A program made the position numbers and the translations under genes. Below the pieces are notes generated by a model. That model was not told the DNA's origin, made no database searches, and saw only the letters and a program-made list of their open reading frames with translations. 6,188 nt of DNA from positions 1 to 6,188 of the forward strand of contig JAIYBO010000087.1 in the NCBI GenBank assembly GCA_027488495.1, written 5' to 3'. Positions 6,060 to 6,188 of the stretch are shown here, one piece after another. Position 1 is the first letter of the stretch. Each line of letters opens with the position of its first letter. This DNA is from Bacteroidota bacterium (lineage in GTDB: Bacteria > Bacteroidota > Bacteroidia > NS11-12g > UBA955).

Positions 6060-6188
6060 TCTTCTTCCCGTGAGGTAATCAGGTACACCGTATCTGTTGT
6101 TTTGCAGGTCTTTTACCCAACTGTAGCCAATCACATTGTTGATGGCCAATAAGTTGAATATGTCGATGCTCATCCAAGCTTTGTGCAA
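6030..6188 (-). CDS. TonB-dependent receptor, C-terminal 52 residues (cut by window edge)
   Basis: The minus strand is open from the right edge to a TGA at 6030-6032. The 52 residues include SIDIFNLLAINNVIGYSWVK, then DLQNNRYGVPDYLTGRR, then LNIRIYGSF. This is the standard end of a Bacteroidota TonB-dependent receptor: the D-[IVL]-F-N-L motif, the NVxxYxWVxD strand, a [VP]PxYLTGRRLNxR segment and a final aromatic residue, which is the C-terminal beta-strand and phenylalanine recognised during barrel assembly. The rest of the receptor, including the plug domain, is outside the window, so its substrate (siderophore, vitamin, sugar or peptide) cannot be stated. The gene converges on the DUF5723 gene with 76 bp between stop codons, and its last 10 codons overlap the 13-bp inverted repeat. 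Confidence 0.86.
   Translation of the reverse strand: MHKAWMSIDIFNLLAINNVIGYSWVKDLQNNRYGVPDYLTGRRLNIRIYGSF

Overview
The window looks like chromosomal DNA of a member of the Bacteroidota. Four signs agree. Three intergenic sites match the -7 consensus of this phylum (TAnnTTTG). No Shine-Dalgarno sequence precedes the genes. One end carries the C-terminus of a TonB-dependent receptor. The largest gene begins with a DUF5723-type outer-membrane domain, a family I know only from Bacteroidota. The exact order cannot be read from the sequence; Flavobacteriales or a related group is a guess.

Layout, left to right. (1) On the minus strand, transcribed towards the left edge: sppA (signal peptide peptidase, 589 aa), then a TetR-family regulator (204 aa), then 8 bp later the first 105 codons of a TolC-type outer-membrane efflux protein that runs off the window. 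The regulator and tolC form a typical efflux operon, and the adaptor and pump genes probably lie beyond the left edge. The regulator has its own promoter, overlapped by a repeated GGAAACT/AGTTTCC motif that is a candidate operator. (2) A 138-bp divergent promoter region separates sppA from the next gene. (3) On the plus strand, one gene encodes a 1006-aa exported protein: signal peptide, DUF5723 beta-barrel-like domain, Asp-Thr-Val-rich linker, about 420 residues of coiled coil with 13 regularly spaced cysteines, and a Gly/Thr/Pro tail. (4) At the right edge, the 3' end of a TonB-dependent receptor gene converges from the minus strand. Its stop codon lies inside a perfect 13-bp inverted repeat that may terminate both convergent transcripts.

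All the proteins except the regulator act at the cell envelope: SppA at the inner membrane, and TolC, the DUF5723 protein and the receptor at the outer membrane. Nothing shows that the right-hand genes work together with the left-hand ones. The most unusual object is the 1006-aa protein. Its cysteines recur with a period of about 85-94 residues, and within each block they stay in one heptad register, which suggests a disulfide-linked envelope rod. No mobile element, CRISPR array, tRNA or rRNA was seen.
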